A DNA stretch of 64,000 bases. Origin: Candidatus Thiodiazotropha endoloripes. GTDB taxonomy: Bacteria > Pseudomonadota > Gammaproteobacteria > Chromatiales > Chromatiaceae. Position 1 is the stretch's first letter. Each line of letters begins with the position of its first letter. The stretch is from NCBI GenBank assembly GCA_001709035.1, contig LVKA01000011.1:124001-188000 (forward strand). Direction: 5' to 3'. Positions 9,284 to 18,322 of this stretch are shown one piece after another. Position numbers and translations under genes: made by a program. The notes under the pieces are model-generated. The model was given only the letters and a program-made list of their open reading frames with translations, had not been told where the DNA came from and ran no database searches.

Positions 9284-10408
9284 TTATTCGTTGGCCGGCT
9301 TGGGCTCCAGCTTGGCGTCCAGTGCCAGAGTGTTGTCCACCACCACCGCCATGTTCGGCCGTAACTTGAACACCCCGCTGGTGACCACGGTCTCACCCTC
9401 CTTGAGGCCGGTGACGACCGATACATAGTCTCCCCGGGTCTGTCCCAGACGGATGATCTGCTGACGCAGGGTTTTCTGTTCCTCGCCGGTTGCCTCATCC
9501 TTGGTGGTGTCGATGACAAACACCGTATCGCCGTAGGGGGCATAGAGCACCGAAGTGGCCGGAATGGCGAGCACATCATCCTGCTGCGGCATAATCACTT
9601 TGACGTTGGCAAACATGCCGGGACGCAACAGCTCCTCCTGGTTCGACAGGGTGGATCGGATCCGCACGGTGCGAGTCGCCTGATCGATCTCCGGATTGAT
9701 GGCGACGATCTTGCCGTTGAAGCTTTTGTCTTCAGCCGCATCGGTGGTAATGCGCACTTCGTTGCCGACGGCGATACTGGAGAAGCGCTGCTGGGGCAGG
9801 GAGAAATCCGCATAGATCGGGTCGATGGTCTGCAGGGTGACTACCGGTGTGCCCTGTTCGATGATCTGCCCCAGGTTGACCTGGCGCAGGCCAAGCTGAC
9901 CGGAGAACGGTGCGCGCAGGGTCTTTTTGGCGATGGTGGCTTTTACATTTTCAACCTGAGCGGTGGCCTGTTTGTAGTTGGCTTCAGAGGTATCCAGATC
10001 GGATTGGGAGACGGTCTTGTTGGCGCGCAGGCCGCGATTCCGGTCGAGATTGATTCGCGCCAGCTTCGCCCCGGCCTCGGCCGATCGCAACTGTGCCTCT
10101 TCGGCCGTGGTGTCGAGTCGCACCAGCAGGTCGCCGACCTTGACCCGGTCGCCGGATTCAAAGGCGATCTTATTGATCTTACCGCCCAGCTCCGCACTCA
10201 CGGTCACACCCTGCACGGCAACCAGGGATCCGGTGGCTGAGAGGGTGTTGGGCCACTGTTGCCGTTTCACCTGATCGGCGGTGACGATCTCTGGCGGCAT
10301 GGTCATCTGCATATCGGCCATGGCCTGGAACTGCTGCATTTTGATTGCGGCTGGAATGCCGATCAGCACGGCCAGTCCGATAATCGTCAGCACTACTTTT
10401 GTCAGCAT
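9284..10408 (-). CDS. RND efflux periplasmic adaptor (membrane fusion protein)
   Basis: 374 residues. One N-terminal membrane anchor (VVLTIIGLAVLIGIPAAI), the lipoyl/barrel-sandwich half motifs around GSLVAVQGVTVSAELGGKI and TLRAPFSGQLGLRQVNLGQ, a helical hairpin between them, and C-terminal beta-barrel and membrane-proximal domains. It bridges the RND permease to an outer-membrane channel. First gene of a two-gene minus-strand operon with the permease. The ATG at 10408 is preceded by a GGATGAAG ribosome-site-like stretch. Confidence 0.93.
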   Translation of the reverse strand: MLTKVVLTIIGLAVLIGIPAAIKMQQFQAMADMQMTMPPEIVTADQVKRQQWPNTLSATGSLVAVQGVTVSAELGGKINKIAFESGDRVKVGDLLVRLDTTAEEAQLRSAEAGAKLARINLDRNRGLRANKTVSQSDLDTSEANYKQATAQVENVKATIAKKTLRAPFSGQLGLRQVNLGQIIEQGTPVVTLQTIDPIYADFSLPQQRFSSIAVGNEVRITTDAAEDKSFNGKIVAINPEIDQATRTVRIRSTLSNQEELLRPGMFANVKVIMPQQDDVLAIPATSVLYAPYGDTVFVIDTTKDEATGEEQKTLRQQIIRLGQTRGDYVSVVTGLKEGETVVTSGVFKLRPNMAVVVDNTLALDAKLEPKPANE

Positions 10409-10686
10409 TTGTTCTTCATCCCTGCTAGGTCGCTTAGGTTTTTGATTGTCGCTGTTCGAGAAGGTTTGTGAGTCACTTGTGCAGCGGATTCGACTGCTGG
10501 ACTGAATCAGAACCGACCCGGTCTATAGCTCGCTATGAGAGTGTAATTTTTGCGTTGCGTCAAGTGTCGGTCTCAATTAACCCGGCAAGCAAATTGTTCA
10601 CTTTCAGGACTTCAAGCAGACCCTTGATCAAAGCCTGGCATGCTCACTGCGGCTGAAAGTGAGCGTTTTGCTCGCCGGATTATTTG

Positions 10687-11640
10687 TCAGACAGGTGAAT
10701 TGGCGGAAGGTGCCGGAAAGGTCCAGCATCGATAGGGCAGACGACGCTTGAAATCTTCCGGCACAATCTGCTGGGTGATCTCCTGGCAACCGGCTCTCTG
10801 CGCCAGCTCCGGAGTCAGCTTGAAGCCTTTGCGGTTGGTGGAGAAGATCAGTTGCCCATTCGGGTTGAGCAGAGCAAGACAGGCATCGATCAGTCGCTGC
10901 TGATCCCGCTGGATATCCAGGGTCTCATCCATACGTTTGGAGTTGGAGAAACTTGGCGGGTCGAGAATGATCAGGCCAAACTGGCGACGTTCCCGGTTGG
11001 CCCGCTGCAGATATTGGAAGACATCCTCCCGGATCAACTCATGCTCATCACCGTTGAAGCCATTCAGCTTGAGGTTTCTGCCGGTCCACTCCTGATAGGT
11101 GTTGGACATATCCACACTGACCGTGGCCAGGGCGCCTCCGGCGGCTGCGTAGACGGAAAAACTCCCGGTATAGGCAAACAGATTCAGTACCCGCTTGCCG
11201 GCGGCTTTGTCGCGCACCAGCTTGCGGGTGTTGCGGTGGTCGAGGAACAGACCGGTATCCAGATAACGCCTCAGCTCCACTTCAAAGCGCAAGCCCCCCT
11301 CACTGACAATCATCGGTTCGCCGCGCTCTCCGGTCTTCTCATACTGATTCAGTCCGCGCTGCCGTTGGCGAGTTTTTACCGCGATCCGGCTTTGCGGGAT
11401 CTGCAGGGTTTCACTGACCGCTTCACCGATCTGCTGCTGTTGGTGATGATCCAGGGGCTGCATCCCCTTGCGGGCAAAGATCTGCAGATGAACCTGACCG
11501 TCATACCAGTCGATGACCAATGGGAACTCGGGGATGTCCCGGTCATAGATGCGGAAACAGCTGATCTCCCGTCGCCTCGCCCATTTGCTCCAGTGGCGAT
11601 GGTTCTTCTGCAGACGGTTTGAAAAGGCCTGAATATCCAT
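10687..11640 (-). CDS. RlmK-like 23S rRNA methyltransferase (stand-alone C-terminal domain of RlmKL)
   Basis: 317 residues that match the C-terminal half of E. coli RlmKL. FSNRLQKNHRHWSKWARR at the N-terminus, RQRQRGLNQYEK, YLDTGLFLDHRNTRKLV, the SAM-binding VLNLFAYTGSFSVYAA near residue 165 and LDPPSFSNSKRMDET near 240 are its landmarks. In E. coli that half makes m7G2069 of 23S rRNA and is fused to RlmL (m2G2445); here no RlmL part is attached. The RlmI type (m5C1962) is a more distant alternative. First of no obvious operon, with 30 bases to the DUF423 gene on the same strand. Confidence 0.8.
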   Translation of the reverse strand: MDIQAFSNRLQKNHRHWSKWARRREISCFRIYDRDIPEFPLVIDWYDGQVHLQIFARKGMQPLDHHQQQQIGEAVSETLQIPQSRIAVKTRQRQRGLNQYEKTGERGEPMIVSEGGLRFEVELRRYLDTGLFLDHRNTRKLVRDKAAGKRVLNLFAYTGSFSVYAAAGGALATVSVDMSNTYQEWTGRNLKLNGFNGDEHELIREDVFQYLQRANRERRQFGLIILDPPSFSNSKRMDETLDIQRDQQRLIDACLALLNPNGQLIFSTNRKGFKLTPELAQRAGCQEITQQIVPEDFKRRLPYRCWTFPAPSANSPV

Positions 11641-11670
11641 CAGTGGTGTTGCTCAGCGGTGGCTCAAGGG

Positions 11671-12057
11671 TTATCGGGGGTGCAGGTCGGGCAGGCGCCA
11701 GGCGCCGATCACCAGGGTCAGCCAGCCGGCAATGAAGGCCGTGCCACCGATCGGGGTCAACAGGGCCAGGCTGCGCAGGTCGGTCAACGCCATCACATAG
11801 AGGCTGCCGGAAAACAGCAGAATGCCGGCCAGAAACAGCCAGCCTGAGAGCAGCAGTGCACGAACCGGATGGTGCAGGATCAGCACGCCGACAGCCAGCA
11901 GGGCAAGGGTATGCAGCCCCTGATAGTGGACCGCTTTCTGCCACCAGACCATATGGGTTGCGGGGATTGCCCGTTCCAATGCGTGGGCGCCAAAGGCACC
12001 CAGGGTGACCAGCAGCAAGCCGCTGATCCCGGCGATGATGATGAAGCGTCTGGCCAT
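11671..12057 (-). CDS. DUF423 family membrane protein (YgdD-like)
   Basis: 128 residues, four hydrophobic segments, with the family opening GISGLLLVTLGAFGAHALE and later KAVHYQGLHTLALL, the usual DUF423 signature; length is normal. Function unknown in general, although the E. coli relative YgdD is an inner-membrane protein. Its ATG follows the stop of the upstream gene by one base (TAGC ATG), so the two are probably translated together. Confidence 0.88.
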   Translation of the reverse strand: MARRFIIIAGISGLLLVTLGAFGAHALERAIPATHMVWWQKAVHYQGLHTLALLAVGVLILHHPVRALLLSGWLFLAGILLFSGSLYVMALTDLRSLALLTPIGGTAFIAGWLTLVIGAWRLPDLHPR

Positions 12058-12058
12058 G

Positions 12059-12604
12059 CTACCCCTCGTCCAGCTGTTTCAGCTCATCCAGGATACCCAG
12101 CACCATCTTTTCGGTACGGCTGTCCATCCCTTTGCACAGTTTGTCGGCTTCCCGTTCACCGTTGATCATGGGCCTGATCACGGCGGCAAGGTGAGCCATC
12201 GGCCCGCCTGCCTTGTTCATCTGGTCGGCCATCTCAGCGATGATCTGCAGAGCCTGAGGGTTGCCGGTACCGGCCGCATGGATCATTGAGGCCAGCCCGG
12301 GGGCCGCCAGTGCAGGATCGGGCTTGGCATTGGGGTCGGGCAGGGTGGAGGGGTCCTGCAGGCCCTGCAGGATCGATTCGGCGATCACCCGGTCCTCTTC
12401 ATCGAGCGGGTTGAGCAGCTCCAAATCCCGTCGACCCTGCTGGAAGATCTTGCGAATGCAGGCGGTCAAGTCGGTCCAGCCGCTCTGCTCAGCCAGAGTC
12501 AGCAGCTCTTCGAAATCATCCTGGCGATCGGGTTGCTGTCCGATTGTAACAACCTGATTGATGAACTGAGCATGCATCGTCAGTATCTGATCCCGTCTAT
12601 CCAT
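12059..12604 (-). CDS. Hypothetical helical cytoplasmic protein
   Basis: 181 residues from the ATG at 12604, chosen because AAGAGG sits at the right distance upstream. A start 45 bases further up is possible but has no such site. Acidic, predicted largely helical, no signal peptide or membrane span; contains PDPNAKPDPALAAPGLASMI, a proline-rich hinge near residue 100. I do not recognise the family. It lies one base upstream of the DUF423 gene, with which it must be co-transcribed. Confidence 0.7.
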   Translation of the reverse strand: MDRRDQILTMHAQFINQVVTIGQQPDRQDDFEELLTLAEQSGWTDLTACIRKIFQQGRRDLELLNPLDEEDRVIAESILQGLQDPSTLPDPNAKPDPALAAPGLASMIHAAGTGNPQALQIIAEMADQMNKAGGPMAHLAAVIRPMINGEREADKLCKGMDSRTEKMVLGILDELKQLDEG

Positions 12605-12755
12605 TAAACCTCTTCCGCAAATTATGATGGGTTGTGCCAAGCTGGCCACTTGAGTATGGTGTCTCGTATTGCTTGACGATTATAGAAGCTCTCTCTGGCC
12701 AGGAGTCAAGGCGCAATGCCTGGCAATGGAGGCATTGCAACACTGGATAGAGTCG

Positions 12756-13406
12756 CTATCCGCTGGCATTGTTCAAAAGCGCCAATGACTCTTCTGCAAT
12801 CTCCCTGACATCGGGGTGGCTGTCATTGACCATTTCCAATAGTGCCGGCCTGGCATCCGGATGGTGGGTCAGGCCAAGGTAGTGTGCCACATCGGCGCGG
12901 ATATTGGCCTGCTTCGAGCGACTGAGCGTGATCAGGGTCGGCAGTGCGTGACTGAGTCGGGGGTCGCCTTCCAACTGTTCCATCACCACCCCGATACCGA
13001 TACGTGCCGCCATCGGGGTGGCATCGTTCTCCTGCAGCTCCAGCAACACCTGCAGATCCTGTGGACTCTCCTCCAGCCAGTGGATCACCTTGTCACTGCG
13101 TTGCGCTGCCAGGGATTCACTGAAATAGTCCGCCACACCCGTTTCAAGCGCTGTCCGTTCAATCCATTGGGACACCTCTTTCGGTGACATCACCCCATCC
13201 AGTTCAAAACGGCCGATGCGGGTCCAGGGTACACTGCGGACTCCCAACTGCTGGGCGACTTCTGGGCTGTTGACGATGTTGACCGCATCGAGTCGGGCGA
13301 GATTGCCCTGTTTGAGCTGCTGAGTCAGGCTCTCCAGTACCATTGGGCAGTGGTGGCAGCCGGTGGCGAGCAGAAACAGGACCTCTGGAGGGTGTGATTG
13401 GCTCAT
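12756..13406 (-). CDS. Thioredoxin-fold protein fused to HEAT-like repeats
   Basis: 216 residues in two parts. Residues 1-85 are a thioredoxin-like domain: strand EVLFLLATG, a C17-H-H-C20 redox pair and a cis-proline loop GVRSVPWTRIG. Residues 140-212 look like HEAT/PBS-type helical repeats (ARIGIGVVMEQL, IRADVAHYLGLTHHPDARPALLEMVNDSHPDVREIAEESLALL). The first part could reduce or carry disulfides or bind a metal; the second is a protein-binding solenoid. No signal peptide, so cytoplasmic. The aprBA operon starts 610 bases away on the opposite strand; a functional link is only a guess. Confidence 0.75.
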   Translation of the reverse strand: MSQSHPPEVLFLLATGCHHCPMVLESLTQQLKQGNLARLDAVNIVNSPEVAQQLGVRSVPWTRIGRFELDGVMSPKEVSQWIERTALETGVADYFSESLAAQRSDKVIHWLEESPQDLQVLLELQENDATPMAARIGIGVVMEQLEGDPRLSHALPTLITLSRSKQANIRADVAHYLGLTHHPDARPALLEMVNDSHPDVREIAEESLALLNNASG

Positions 13407-14016
13407 GACAATGTTTCAAAAAGTCCCACTCTAACCCAATCCCGGGGAGAAGTTCAGTTTATTGGCCCGGTAGCTGGGAAAGTGGCTGTCAATAAACCTG
13501 GTTTTGGTTCTGAAAGTCTTTCACAAGAGGCGCTATGTCAATGGTGTGAGTGATGGAAACTACTCTGTTGGGCATGAGTAGCATCGGTTGCAATCGGTTC
13601 TAACTGTCTTCCATGGGAGAGATAAGTTCAGGTAGGTGCCGATGATTGGCTTCTTGGGAGAGAGGCCTTTATGATCTTATCGCTGATTTTTGATATCGAT
13701 CAAGAGTTGTTAAGATAAGTAAAAGATTAAGATTTACAATGGTGTAGGTCATTTTATCGTCTATTATCTGCCCTCAACGAAGAAAGTTTGGCTAGCGCCC
13801 CTCAAGGCGTTAATGTTGTCGCCTGATTTCCGGTCGTGCGTGTGTTTGCGAAGGAGCGCCTACCATCGTGGGCTGGCCGAGGCTGGTTCGTATCACGGGC
13901 TTAATCATTAGTGAGAATAAAATCTCCTACGCCGGGATTTTTTTTCGATTGTGCTTTAAAGTCGCTGCTTGGGCGGCAGCTGAATCACTGCAGTGAACCC
14001 TTAGGAGAAAAACCCC
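13407..14016. promoter_or_regulatory. Divergent regulatory region upstream of aprBA
   Basis: 610 bases without a gene between the thioredoxin-HEAT gene and aprB. The stretch 13700-13770 is AT-rich (TAAGATAAGTAAAAGATTAAGATTTACA) and the most likely place for the apr promoter, but I see no -35/-10 pair good enough to name. An AGGAG ribosome site precedes aprB. No hairpin or known riboswitch recognised. Confidence 0.4.
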
Positions 14017-14490
14017 ATGCCTACATTTGTGCGTACTGAGAAGTGCGATGGCTGTAAAAGCCAGGCCATGACAGCTTGTATGTATATCTGTCCTCATGAC
14101 CTGATGAAGCTGGATATGGACGGTAGTGAAACCGGTCATGCCATGAAGTCATACAATCAGGAGCCTGAGCAGTGCTGGGAGTGCTATTCCTGTGTCAAGA
14201 TCTGTCCTCAACAGGCGATCGAAGTGCGTCCATACGCCGACATTGTTCCTCTCGGCGCCATGGTACAGCCTCTGCGCGGGACCGACTCCATCATGTGGAG
14301 CATCAAGTTGCGCAACGGCACCATGAAGCGCTTCAAATTCCCGATCCGCACCACTCCTGTGGGTTCTATCGATCCTTATGGCGGTAAGCCTGCTGCGGAT
14401 ATGGCTAAGATCGACGAGCCCGGTTTCTTCAATCATAACGAGCAGAACGGCTATCGTGCCGGTGATGCTGACGAGCTGATTCGTAAATAA
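14017..14490 (+). CDS. aprB: Adenylylsulfate (APS) reductase beta subunit
   Basis: 157 residues, ferredoxin-like subunit that passes electrons to or from the FAD in AprA. Two [4Fe-4S] sets are visible: C10, C13, C21, C25 and C53, C56, C59, C63, the first with the family's long spacing CDGCKSQAMTACMYICPHD. The C-terminal tail, which in known structures wraps round AprA, is present. The leader CCTTAGGAGAAAAACCCC gives a strong ribosome site. First gene of aprB-aprA; 51 bases to aprA. In sulfur oxidisers the enzyme runs from sulfite plus AMP to APS in the cytoplasm. Confidence 0.97.
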   Translation: MPTFVRTEKCDGCKSQAMTACMYICPHDLMKLDMDGSETGHAMKSYNQEPEQCWECYSCVKICPQQAIEVRPYADIVPLGAMVQPLRGTDSIMWSIKLRNGTMKRFKFPIRTTPVGSIDPYGGKPAADMAKIDEPGFFNHNEQNGYRAGDADELIRK

Positions 14491-14541
14491 GCTGGATTCA
14501 ATCTGATTATTCAGGATATAGAGTTAATTTGAGGTATTGGT

Positions 14542-16527
14542 ATGGCTGAATTCGGAAATCCGGAAGTTGTCCTGGAGGAGGTAGACATCCTCCTGATCGG
14601 CGGCGGTATGGCCTGTTGTGGTGCTGCCTACGAAATCGGTCCCTGGGTGCAAGCCGCCGGTGGTGATATCAAAGTCAAGCTGATCGACAAGGCGGCTGTG
14701 GACCGGTCCGGTGCGGTTGCCCAGGGTCTCTCCGCAATCAACACTTACATCGGCTCTGAACAGGATCCTGCTGACTACGCCCGTATGGTCTCCAACGATC
14801 TGATGGGAATCACCCGTGATGACCTGACTTACGACCTGGGTCGTCACGTCGACGAATCCGTACATCTGTTCGAAGAGTGGGGCCTGCCGATCTGGAAGAC
14901 TGACGAGAAAGGGGAACGTCACGACGGCTCCAAAGGCATGACTTTGTTGAAAGACGGCGGGAAGCCGGTACGCTCCGGTAAGTGGCAGATCATGATCAAT
15001 GGTGAGTCCTACAAATGGATCGTTGCCGAGTCGGCGAAGAAAGCGTTGGGTGCGGACAATATTCAAGAGCATGTCTTCATCGTTAAGTTGGTTAACGACA
15101 AAAACGACAACAACCGCATTGCCGGTGCTGTCGGATTTTCCGTGCGTGAGAACAAACTCTACATCTTCAAGGCTAAAGCCATCCTGCTGGCCGCCGGTGG
15201 TTGTGTAAACATCTTCCGTCCACGCTCGGTGGCTGAGGGTCAGGGTCGTGCCTGGTACCCTGTATGGAATGCCGGTTCCACCTATGCCATGGCTGCTGAG
15301 GCGGGTGCAGAGCTGACCATGATGGAAAATCGCTTCGTCCCTACCCGGTTCAAGGACGGATACGGTCCAGTCGGCGCCTGGTTCATGCTGTTCAAGTCGA
15401 AAGCTACCAATGCTTTTGGTGAGGACTACATGGATCGCAACAAGGAAATGCTGGATGACTATCCGCCTTACGGAAAGGCGGCCGTTCCCGCATCCTGTCT
15501 GCGTAACCACCTGCTGCTGAAAGAGCTGCGTGAAGGTCGCGGTCCGATCTGGATGGATACCGTAACCGCTCTGGGGAATCTTAGTGAGACTCTCTCTCCT
15601 CGCGAGGTTAAGCATCTGGAAGCTGAAGCCTGGGAAGACTTCCTCGACATGTGCGTCAGCCAGTGCGGAATCTGGGCCGGTGAGAATATCGAGCCCGAAA
15701 AAAAGAATTCCGAGCTGATGCCCACTGAACCCTACCTGCTGGGTTCTCACTCCGGCTGTTGCGGAATCTGGACCTCCGGTCCTGATGATGTGGGTGCGCC
15801 GACCGACGAGACTGAAACCGGCGTACCGGATCACCTGCCTAAGGGTTGGCATTGGGGCTACCGCGGTATGACCACAGTTTCAGGTCTGTTTACCGCCGGT
15901 GACGGGGTGGGTGCTTCCGGTCACAAGTTCTCTTCCGGTTCACACGCTGAAGGTCGACTGGCTGCCAAGGCGATGGTCAAATACGTCATGGACAACAAAG
16001 AGTTCACACCTGAGTTGGACGCCGACGTCGATACCCTGGTCGAAGCGATCTACCGTCCGGTCCGTAACTACCTTGAGCACAAGGACTACACCACGGCGAT
16101 CGATGTTAACCCCAACTACATCACGCCTCGCATGCTGCAGTTCCGTCTGCAGAAGATTATGGATGAGTACGTTGCCGGTATTTCTACCTATTACACCACC
16201 AACGAGCAGATGCTCGGACTGGCTGAGCAGAAGCTGGAAATACTGAAAGAGGATGCGCTCAAGATGCGTGCGAAAGACCTCCACGAATTGCTGCGTGCCT
16301 GGGAGAACTATCATCGAATCCTGACTGCTGAAGCTCACATGAAACACATTCAGTTTCGTCAAGAGTCTCGTTATCCCGGTTTCTACTATCGTATGGATAA
16401 GAATTTTATCGACGAAGAGAACTGGAAGTGCTTCGTCAACTCGATCTACGACAAAGAGAGTAAGACCTACAAGTGTTTCAAGCGTGCACATGTCGACATC
16501 GTCGACAAGTCCAAGCTATTCAAGTGA
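14542..16527 (+). CDS. aprA: Adenylylsulfate (APS) reductase alpha subunit
   Basis: 661 residues, full length. Flavoprotein catalytic subunit that joins sulfite and AMP to APS (or the reverse). FAD-binding strand DILLIGGGMACCGAAYEIG at residues 15-33, VDRSGAVAQGLSAINTY, and RFVPTRFKDGYGPVGAWF near residue 265 (active-site region) are all as expected for the fumarate-reductase-like fold. Codon use is strongly biased to common codons, as in a highly expressed gene. Neither aprM nor qmoABC lies beside it; a YkgJ-type gene follows. Whether this is lineage I or II AprA needs a tree. Confidence 0.97.
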   Translation: MAEFGNPEVVLEEVDILLIGGGMACCGAAYEIGPWVQAAGGDIKVKLIDKAAVDRSGAVAQGLSAINTYIGSEQDPADYARMVSNDLMGITRDDLTYDLGRHVDESVHLFEEWGLPIWKTDEKGERHDGSKGMTLLKDGGKPVRSGKWQIMINGESYKWIVAESAKKALGADNIQEHVFIVKLVNDKNDNNRIAGAVGFSVRENKLYIFKAKAILLAAGGCVNIFRPRSVAEGQGRAWYPVWNAGSTYAMAAEAGAELTMMENRFVPTRFKDGYGPVGAWFMLFKSKATNAFGEDYMDRNKEMLDDYPPYGKAAVPASCLRNHLLLKELREGRGPIWMDTVTALGNLSETLSPREVKHLEAEAWEDFLDMCVSQCGIWAGENIEPEKKNSELMPTEPYLLGSHSGCCGIWTSGPDDVGAPTDETETGVPDHLPKGWHWGYRGMTTVSGLFTAGDGVGASGHKFSSGSHAEGRLAAKAMVKYVMDNKEFTPELDADVDTLVEAIYRPVRNYLEHKDYTTAIDVNPNYITPRMLQFRLQKIMDEYVAGISTYYTTNEQMLGLAEQKLEILKEDALKMRAKDLHELLRAWENYHRILTAEAHMKHIQFRQESRYPGFYYRMDKNFIDEENWKCFVNSIYDKESKTYKCFKRAHVDIVDKSKLFK

Positions 16528-16634
16528 TAGCAGATAGCTGTTAAAGACCAAATCGGGTCTATGTTACACAGACAATGTCGTCGCATTCTCTGAGGATCTT
16601 GTGGTGAAACAGCCAAACCTGAACTCGGAGCTCC

Positions 16635-17528
16635 ATGATGAGTGAAAAAATCGAGTTTCCCCTCAAGAGCAGTTTCGTACCTGCGGTTCTGGAACCAAGT
16701 GCCAAGATTAAATTTGATTGCCACACGGGGATATCCTGCTTCAATGCCTGCTGTAAACACGCGGATATTCAGCTGACGCCTTACGACATATTGCGTCTGA
16801 AAGACAATCTGGGGGTCAGTGCCACAGATTTCCTGAAAAACCACACGATTCCCTTCGAGATGGACAAGGATGGGGTGCCGGGTGTGAAATTACGCACCGA
16901 CAATGGCGGTGCCTGTGATTTCGTTACCGAAGAAGGTTGCAGTGTCTATAAGGATCGTCCGACTGCTTGTCGTTACTATCCGGTTGGTCAACTGGCGCTG
17001 AAGGAAGCGGATGCCCCAGAGGAAGAGACCCGTAATTTTCTGATTCAAGAGGATCACTGCAAGGGGCACGGGGAAGATCGTGAAACCGCCGTCGACGACT
17101 ATCGGCATGAGCAGGAGGTCGAGCTCTATGATCAGATCAACCGGGAGTGGCTGCAGCTGATACTGAAAAAGAGATCGGCCGGACCCGCCATCGGTCGCCC
17201 CTCCGATACCAGCCTGCAGTTCTTCTTCATGTGTTCCTACGATGTGGATCGATTACGCCGATTTGTACTGACTGATTCATTCAAAGCGTCATACGATATG
17301 GAAGACTCTTTCTATGAGAGAGTTGAGAATGAGGATCTGGCGCTGATGCAGTTTGGCGTCAGGCTGCTGAAACAGGTGCTGTTCGGTGACCTCACCATCC
17401 CACTCAAAGAGCGTGCGGTAGCGATGCGTCTCAAACAGCGGAGAGAGTTCCTCGAGATGCGGAAAAAGGCAGAGATCGAGCGGCACAAACAGATGCAGGA
17501 GCAACAGATGAAGGATGCCCTCTCCTGA
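16635..17528 (+). CDS. YkgJ-type zinc/iron-cysteine-cluster protein linked to aprBA
   Basis: 297 residues. A cysteine cluster of the YkgJ (CxxCxxCC-like) family is seen as C29, C35, C39, C40 (FDCHTGISCFNACC) followed by later cysteines in GGACDFVTEEGCSVYKDRPTACRYYPVG. The C-terminal third is charged and helical, with a KRREFLEMRKKAEIERHKQMQEQQ tail. It follows aprA on the same strand by 107 bases and is probably in the same transcript. A role in assembling or protecting the APS reductase cofactors is plausible from position only. Confidence 0.8.
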   Translation: MMSEKIEFPLKSSFVPAVLEPSAKIKFDCHTGISCFNACCKHADIQLTPYDILRLKDNLGVSATDFLKNHTIPFEMDKDGVPGVKLRTDNGGACDFVTEEGCSVYKDRPTACRYYPVGQLALKEADAPEEETRNFLIQEDHCKGHGEDRETAVDDYRHEQEVELYDQINREWLQLILKKRSAGPAIGRPSDTSLQFFFMCSYDVDRLRRFVLTDSFKASYDMEDSFYERVENEDLALMQFGVRLLKQVLFGDLTIPLKERAVAMRLKQRREFLEMRKKAEIERHKQMQEQQMKDALS

Positions 17529-17677
17529 TAATCCATAAATGCGGTGCGACAATGCTGCGCTTTTTTGAGTTTATTGCCCGCAAATAAGGGCGGCGAATAG
17601 GGATAGTGTATGCGCCAGTGGGGCATGCCACCCTAAACTTAGCGCTCATTTGCCGTCTTTCTTACCTTTCTTGCCGC

Positions 17678-18019
17678 TCACCCGTTATACAGCTGGTCGG
17701 TTTTCGCCGCCATGATGAAATCGTTACGGTGCAGGCCTTTGATCTTGTGCGACCACCAGGTTACCGTGGTCTTTCCCCATTCGGTGAGCAGCGCAGGGTG
17801 ATGGCCCTCATCCTCGGCCAGAGCACCTACCTTGTTGGTGAAATCCAGTGCGGCAACATAGGTTTTGAAAGGGAAGGCTTTCTCCAGCTGCATGATCCCG
17901 TCCCGAACCTCGATATTCCAATCCGGAATGGCGCGAATCAGCTCAGCAAGCTCCTGATCGCTGACTTTTGGTGCGTCAGCGCGACAGGCCTCACACTTTT
18001 CCTGTGTCAAGGTTTCCAT
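17678..18019 (-). CDS. phhB: 4a-hydroxytetrahydrobiopterin dehydratase (pterin carbinolamine dehydratase)
   Basis: 113 residues, normal length. The family motif EGHHP plus the third histidine in [17 protein letters not shown] are present, as is the opening [19 protein letters not shown]. It dehydrates 4a-hydroxy-tetrahydropterins so the pterin cofactor can be recycled; stand-alone copies without phenylalanine hydroxylase are common and may also serve molybdopterin metabolism. A CEAC pair at residues 9-12 is outside the catalytic core. Convergent with the apr operon. Confidence 0.93.
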   Translation of the reverse strand: METLTQEKCEACRADAPKVSDQELAELIRAIPDWNIEVRDGIMQLEKAFPFKTYVAALDFTNKVGALAEDEGHHPALLTEWGKTTVTWWSHKIKGLHRNDFIMAAKTDQLYNG

Positions 18020-18064
18020 AGGAATATTTCCTCTAATGGTTTATGTCGGATATAGTTGAGTAAC

Positions 18065-18222
18065 GGAACCCCTGAACAAGTCTGAACCGATATCTTGTCG
18101 CCAAAATGCACCGCTTCTGCGTTGCAGATCTTCGCAATAGCGGGCTATTAGGTGCGATCTGCGCCTTCAATCGGCACATTTTGATCGACAATCTGTTCGG
18201 CCCAGACTTTTTCTGAGGTTCC
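18065..18222. mobile_element. MITE-like element with GGAACC ends
   Basis: A non-coding element of about 158 bases whose two halves are imperfect inverted copies. It begins GGAACCCCTGAACAAGTCTG and ends AGACTTTTTCTGAGGTTCC. Inner segments also pair (CAAAATGCACCG with CGGCACATTTTG; GCAGATC with GATCTGCGC). TAA lies at 18061-18063 and again at 18223-18225, a possible 3-base target duplication with one extra base on the left. The GGAACC ends recall IS5-type terminal repeats, so it may be mobilised by such a transposase elsewhere. Confidence 0.6.
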
Positions 18223-18322
18223 TAAGCGGGCCGACGTTCAAATCGGGCGGCTTGTAATATGGATTATCATGTAGTTTGCTGAAATAGCATACCTAGAAAC
18301 AACAGGGGAAAGGATTGGCGTC

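Noticed and set aside
14524-15852. 442-codon open frame on the minus strand opposite aprA
   Set aside because: It is a shadow of the strongly biased codons of aprA; no family resemblance and no ribosome site.
17529-17575. Terminator after the aprBA-ykgJ block
   Set aside because: GCGGTGC and GCTGCGC before TTTTTT pair poorly (two central mismatches), so I did not list it.
17645-17681. Eleven-codon frame [10 protein letters not shown] overlapping the phhB stop
   Set aside because: Too short and could be the out-of-frame tail of an older phhB end; no independent support.
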